This document shows, piece after piece, positions 62,692 through 64,000 of a stretch of DNA of 64,000 nt; within the stretch, counting starts at the first letter, position 1; every line of letters starts with the position of its first letter. The stretch lies in the NCBI RefSeq assembly GCF_003054225.1, contig NZ_QBKQ01000001.1, positions 124,001-188,000 of the forward strand. The letters are read 5' to 3'. The translations under genes were made by a program, and so were the position numbers. Below the pieces are notes generated by a model. It did no database searches. It worked only from the letters and a program-made list of their open reading frames with translations, and was not told the DNA's origin. The DNA is from Christiangramia gaetbulicola (GTDB taxonomy: Bacteria > Bacteroidota > Bacteroidia > Flavobacteriales > Flavobacteriaceae).

Positions 62692-63249
62692 ATGAATAAA
62701 TTTTTGATCGTACTGGCAGCTTTAACCATAAGCTGCGGAAATACTGTAAGAAAAACGAACATCGAAAAATCTTCAACAGACCAGATTGAAGAAGCAGATC
62801 TTCAAAAAGATATACTCTTAGGGAATTTTGAAAAGAAAGATCTACAGCAGAAACCATTTTCACAATGGTTTGAACCGAGATATGACAAATTTTCTCCACA
62901 AACTGCAGAGATGGAAACCATCAAAGAGAACATTGGGGATTATGAAATAAAAGTTCTTATGGGTACCTGGTGTGGAGATAGCAAAAGAGAAGTACCAAAA
63001 TTGATCAAAATACTGGACCAGGCAGATTATAATTACAACAATGTAGAGATGGTTGCGGTAGACTATGATAAAAAGACTCCTTCTAAGATCGAAGAAGAAT
63101 TGAATGTCCACAGGGTGCCAACCATTATTTTCTATAAAGATGGTAAGGAAGTGAACAGATTTGTAGAGTATTCTCAAGGGGAGAGTATAGAAGAGGATAT
63201 CGCTAAAATAGTTAGTGGGAAAAAGTACAAAGATTCCTACACAGACTAA
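62692..63249 (+). CDS. Thioredoxin-like lipoprotein
   Basis: 185 residues. Lipobox in LAALTISCGN directs it to the envelope. The thioredoxin-fold core has VLMGTWCGDSKREVPKL, with CGDS instead of CxxC, so it cannot form the normal two-cysteine disulfide and may act as a binding or single-cysteine redox protein. HRVPTIIFYKDGKEV supplies the cis-Pro loop. Placed in the gpmI transcript. Confidence 0.85.
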   Translation: MNKFLIVLAALTISCGNTVRKTNIEKSSTDQIEEADLQKDILLGNFEKKDLQQKPFSQWFEPRYDKFSPQTAEMETIKENIGDYEIKVLMGTWCGDSKREVPKLIKILDQADYNYNNVEMVAVDYDKKTPSKIEEELNVHRVPTIIFYKDGKEVNRFVEYSQGESIEEDIAKIVSGKKYKDSYTD

Positions 63250-63300
63250 CTTATAGCCGAGCTTAATACATAAATTAGAAAATATTAACTAATTTCGCAT

Positions 63301-63705
63301 ATGCCCAATTCTCTAACCTTAGCAGTTGATTTTGACGGGACTATAGTAGAGAACAGATTTCCTGAAATAGGAAAACCTATACTTTTTGCTTTTGAGTCCC
63401 TTAAAAAATTACAGGATGAAGGTCACCGAATTATTTTATGGACCTATCGTCATGGTGAACGACTTGAAGAAGCTATAAAATTCTGTGAAAAGAACGGATT
63501 ACATTTTTACGCTGTAAATAAAAGCTACCCAGAAGAAGAGTTCGATGGGACAATTAGTAGAAAGATTCTCGCAGATATTTTTATTGATGACCGTAATCTT
63601 GGAGGAATGAAAGGCTGGGGAGAAATTTTCCAGAGCCTGAGCAACGAGAGACCAGGCAGAGAAAAAAAGAAAAAAAGATCCGGTTTATTCGGAAGATTGA
63701 AATAA
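63301..63705 (+). CDS. HAD-like phosphatase, BT0820 type
   Basis: 134 residues. LAVDFDGTIVE gives the HAD nucleophile Asp and acid Asp, and IFIDDRNLGGMKGWG the C-terminal acidic motif. The short cap-less form matches the BT0820-like group of Bacteroidota. The Lys-rich tail GREKKKKRSGLFGRLK is unusual. Substrate unknown. map follows directly. Confidence 0.8.
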   Translation: MPNSLTLAVDFDGTIVENRFPEIGKPILFAFESLKKLQDEGHRIILWTYRHGERLEEAIKFCEKNGLHFYAVNKSYPEEEFDGTISRKILADIFIDDRNLGGMKGWGEIFQSLSNERPGREKKKKRSGLFGRLK

Positions 63706-63708
63706 AAT

Positions 63709-64000
63709 ATGATAATACCTAAATCCAGAGAAGAGATAGAATTAATGCGTGAAAGCGCACTGATAGTTTCAAAAACTTTAGGCATGCTTGCTCCTGAGAT
63801 CAAACCGGGAGTAACCACTTTGCAACTGGATAAATTAGCCGAAGAGTTTATTAGAGATCACGACGCTGTACCAGGATTCCTGGGACTGTATGATTTCCCT
63901 AATTCTCTTTGTATGAGCCCAAATGCCCAGGTAGTTCATGGAATACCTAATGACACCCCTTTAAAGGAAGGTGATATTATTTCTATAGACTGCGGGGCCA
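63709..64000 (+). CDS. map: Methionine aminopeptidase (5' part)
   Basis: The window ends after 97 codons. The visible part reads IIPKSREEIELMRESALIVS, then EIKPGVTTLQLDKLAEEFI and NAQVVHGIPNDTPLKEGDII, ending at SIDCGA, the start of the first metal-ligand block of type I MetAP. It removes the N-terminal methionine from nascent proteins. Starts at ATG 63709, 3 nt after the HAD gene. Confidence 0.93.
   Translation, partial: MIIPKSREEIELMRESALIVSKTLGMLAPEIKPGVTTLQLDKLAEEFIRDHDAVPGFLGLYDFPNSLCMSPNAQVVHGIPNDTPLKEGDIISIDCGA

Overview
The window looks like a chromosomal segment of a marine-type Bacteroidota, family Flavobacteriaceae, close to Gramella/Christiangramia or Zunongwangia (the genus is an inference). 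Supporting signs are the glutamine synthetase III, BT_3928-type DoxX protein, Lacal_2735-type and DUF4293 proteins, a SusC-like TonB receptor, HEIGH-type secreted protease, a Rho with a long N-terminal insertion, the near absence of Shine-Dalgarno sites, and several -7 boxes of the TAnnTTTG type used by the Bacteroidota housekeeping sigma factor.

Region 1 (1-22350) is core genome: a DUF4197 gene end, metal-receptor protein, pyrF, prfA, a membrane protein, a small ABC module, purM, glnN, a Ca/Na exchanger, a BlaI/M56 regulator-protease pair, apt, DUF2461, a large TonB-dependent receptor, DinB and RidA proteins, and a PAS/GAF hybrid sensor kinase followed by a single-domain response regulator.

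Region 2 (about 22500-31400) is accessory and visibly richer in A/T. It opens with the decayed 3' end of a umuC gene, followed by a TPR sensor kinase with its LuxR-type regulator, a LytTR regulator with a degenerate receiver, several lipoproteins and secreted proteins of unknown function, and a HEIGH metalloprotease.

Region 3 (31409-45291) is a 13.9-kb integrative island in the 3' end of a tRNA-Arg(ACG) gene. A 13-bp direct repeat of the tRNA end marks both borders. It carries a tyrosine integrase, a type I restriction-modification operon (hsdM, hsdS, hsdR) with two extra genes between hsdS and hsdR (a pentapeptide-like membrane protein and a DUF4268 protein with a PD-(D/E)XK-like site), an excisionase-like HTH gene behind two small palindromes, a possible rolling-circle replication initiator, and a two-gene DUF3800 module. 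Paired 9-bp repeats near the island ends look like integrase arm sites. A differently spelled pair just outside the left border suggests that an older element once used the same tRNA, so region 2 may be its remains.

Region 4 (45400-64000) is core again: clpS, prmA, tpiA, a DoxX protein, DUF1599, folP-cdaA (c-di-AMP synthesis), an ABC exporter, truA, a phosphodiesterase, DUF4293, rho, a tRNA-Gly(TCC) followed by two tandem copies of its own 3' end and terminator, a clpP paralogue, two acetyltransferases, two L,D-transpeptidases, gpmI, a thioredoxin-like lipoprotein, a HAD-like protein and the start of map.

The strongest candidates for unusual biology are the restriction operon with inserted genes, the DUF3800 pair, the putative replicating and integrating nature of the island, and the tandem-island history at tRNA-Arg.
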